From positions 1 through 5,435 of the forward strand of contig CALZNR010000118.1 of assembly GCA_945827565.1 (NCBI GenBank): DNA of 5,435 nucleotides. Direction: 5' to 3'. The position numbers and the translations under genes were made by a program. The stretch is from an uncultured Prevotella sp. (GTDB taxonomy: Bacteria > Bacteroidota > Bacteroidia > Bacteroidales > Bacteroidaceae). A model generated the notes under the pieces. That model was not told where the DNA came from and ran no database searches. It saw only the letters and a list, made by a program, of their open reading frames with translations. This document shows positions 5,391-5,435 of the stretch, piece after piece (the first letter of the stretch is position 1; each line of letters begins with the position of its first letter).

Positions 5391-5435
5391 CTGTCTCTTA
5401 TACACATCTGACGCTGCCGACGATATGCAGTGTGT
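5391..5435 (-). other. Illumina Nextera adapter, reverse complement, not genomic
   Basis: This is the exact reverse complement of bases 1-45: the mosaic end CTGTCTCTTATACACATCT (5391-5409), then the read-1 primer part, the index as TATGCAGT and GTGT from P5. It is what read 2 yields when it runs through a short insert into the i5 side. The genomic insert ends at 5390. Confidence 0.98.

Noticed and set aside
1..5435. Terminal inverted repeats suggesting a complete transposon, linear plasmid or phage
   Set aside because: The repeats are synthetic Nextera adapter sequence including an index, and no transposase or phage gene is present.
5386..5435. Start of a plus-strand gene at 5386
   Set aside because: Only five bases are genomic; the rest of the open frame is adapter.

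Overview
The window reads as one short metagenome or draft-genome contig from a member of the Bacteroidota, most likely order Bacteroidales (Prevotella- or Bacteroides-like). Three things support this. Four intergenic stretches carry the Bacteroidota -7 promoter box TAnnTTTG. Most starts have A-rich upstream regions with no Shine-Dalgarno. The proteins (bL19, an FHS-family sugar permease, a Bacteroidales-type YfhO membrane protein and a split 5'-nucleotidase C-half lipoprotein) are closest to Bacteroidales forms known to me. Genus is inference; no search was run.

Both ends are not biological. Bases 1-45 and 5391-5435 are exact reverse complements of each other and match the Illumina Nextera read-1 adapter: the Tn5 mosaic end, the TCGTCGGCAGCGTC primer part, an 8-base index ACTGCATA and four bases of P5. 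The real insert is therefore 46-5390, and it is truncated inside a gene on the left and within a few bases of a possible start on the right.

Layout of the real insert. 46-380 (minus) is the N-terminal part of a lipoprotein with a 5'-nucleotidase C-terminal domain, cut off by the left adapter. A 175-bp divergent intergenic region holds its promoter and the rplS promoter and leader. 556-918 (plus) is rplS (bL19), followed by a textbook intrinsic terminator whose T-tract doubles as the -33 box of the next promoter. 1088-2443 (plus) is an FHS-type (FucP-like) sugar:proton symporter. A 271-bp convergent intergenic region (2444-2714) contains a 2 x 23-bp tandem repeat and a long nested inverted repeat that probably ends transcription from both sides. 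2715-5264 (minus) is a large YfhO-family GT-C-type membrane protein with its own promoter. At the right edge a second, divergent -7 box points at a gene that is lost.

The genes do not form an obvious pathway. Each appears to be its own transcription unit: rplS serves translation, the permease sugar uptake, YfhO probably envelope glycan transfer, and the lipoprotein nucleotide or phosphoester salvage at the envelope. I found no CRISPR, tRNA, rRNA, transposase, phage or defence genes and no convincing undescribed system. The points worth a second look are the adapter ends with their in-frame artefact peptide, the terminator/promoter overlap, the tandem repeat, the long nested hairpin and a possible rplS leader structure.
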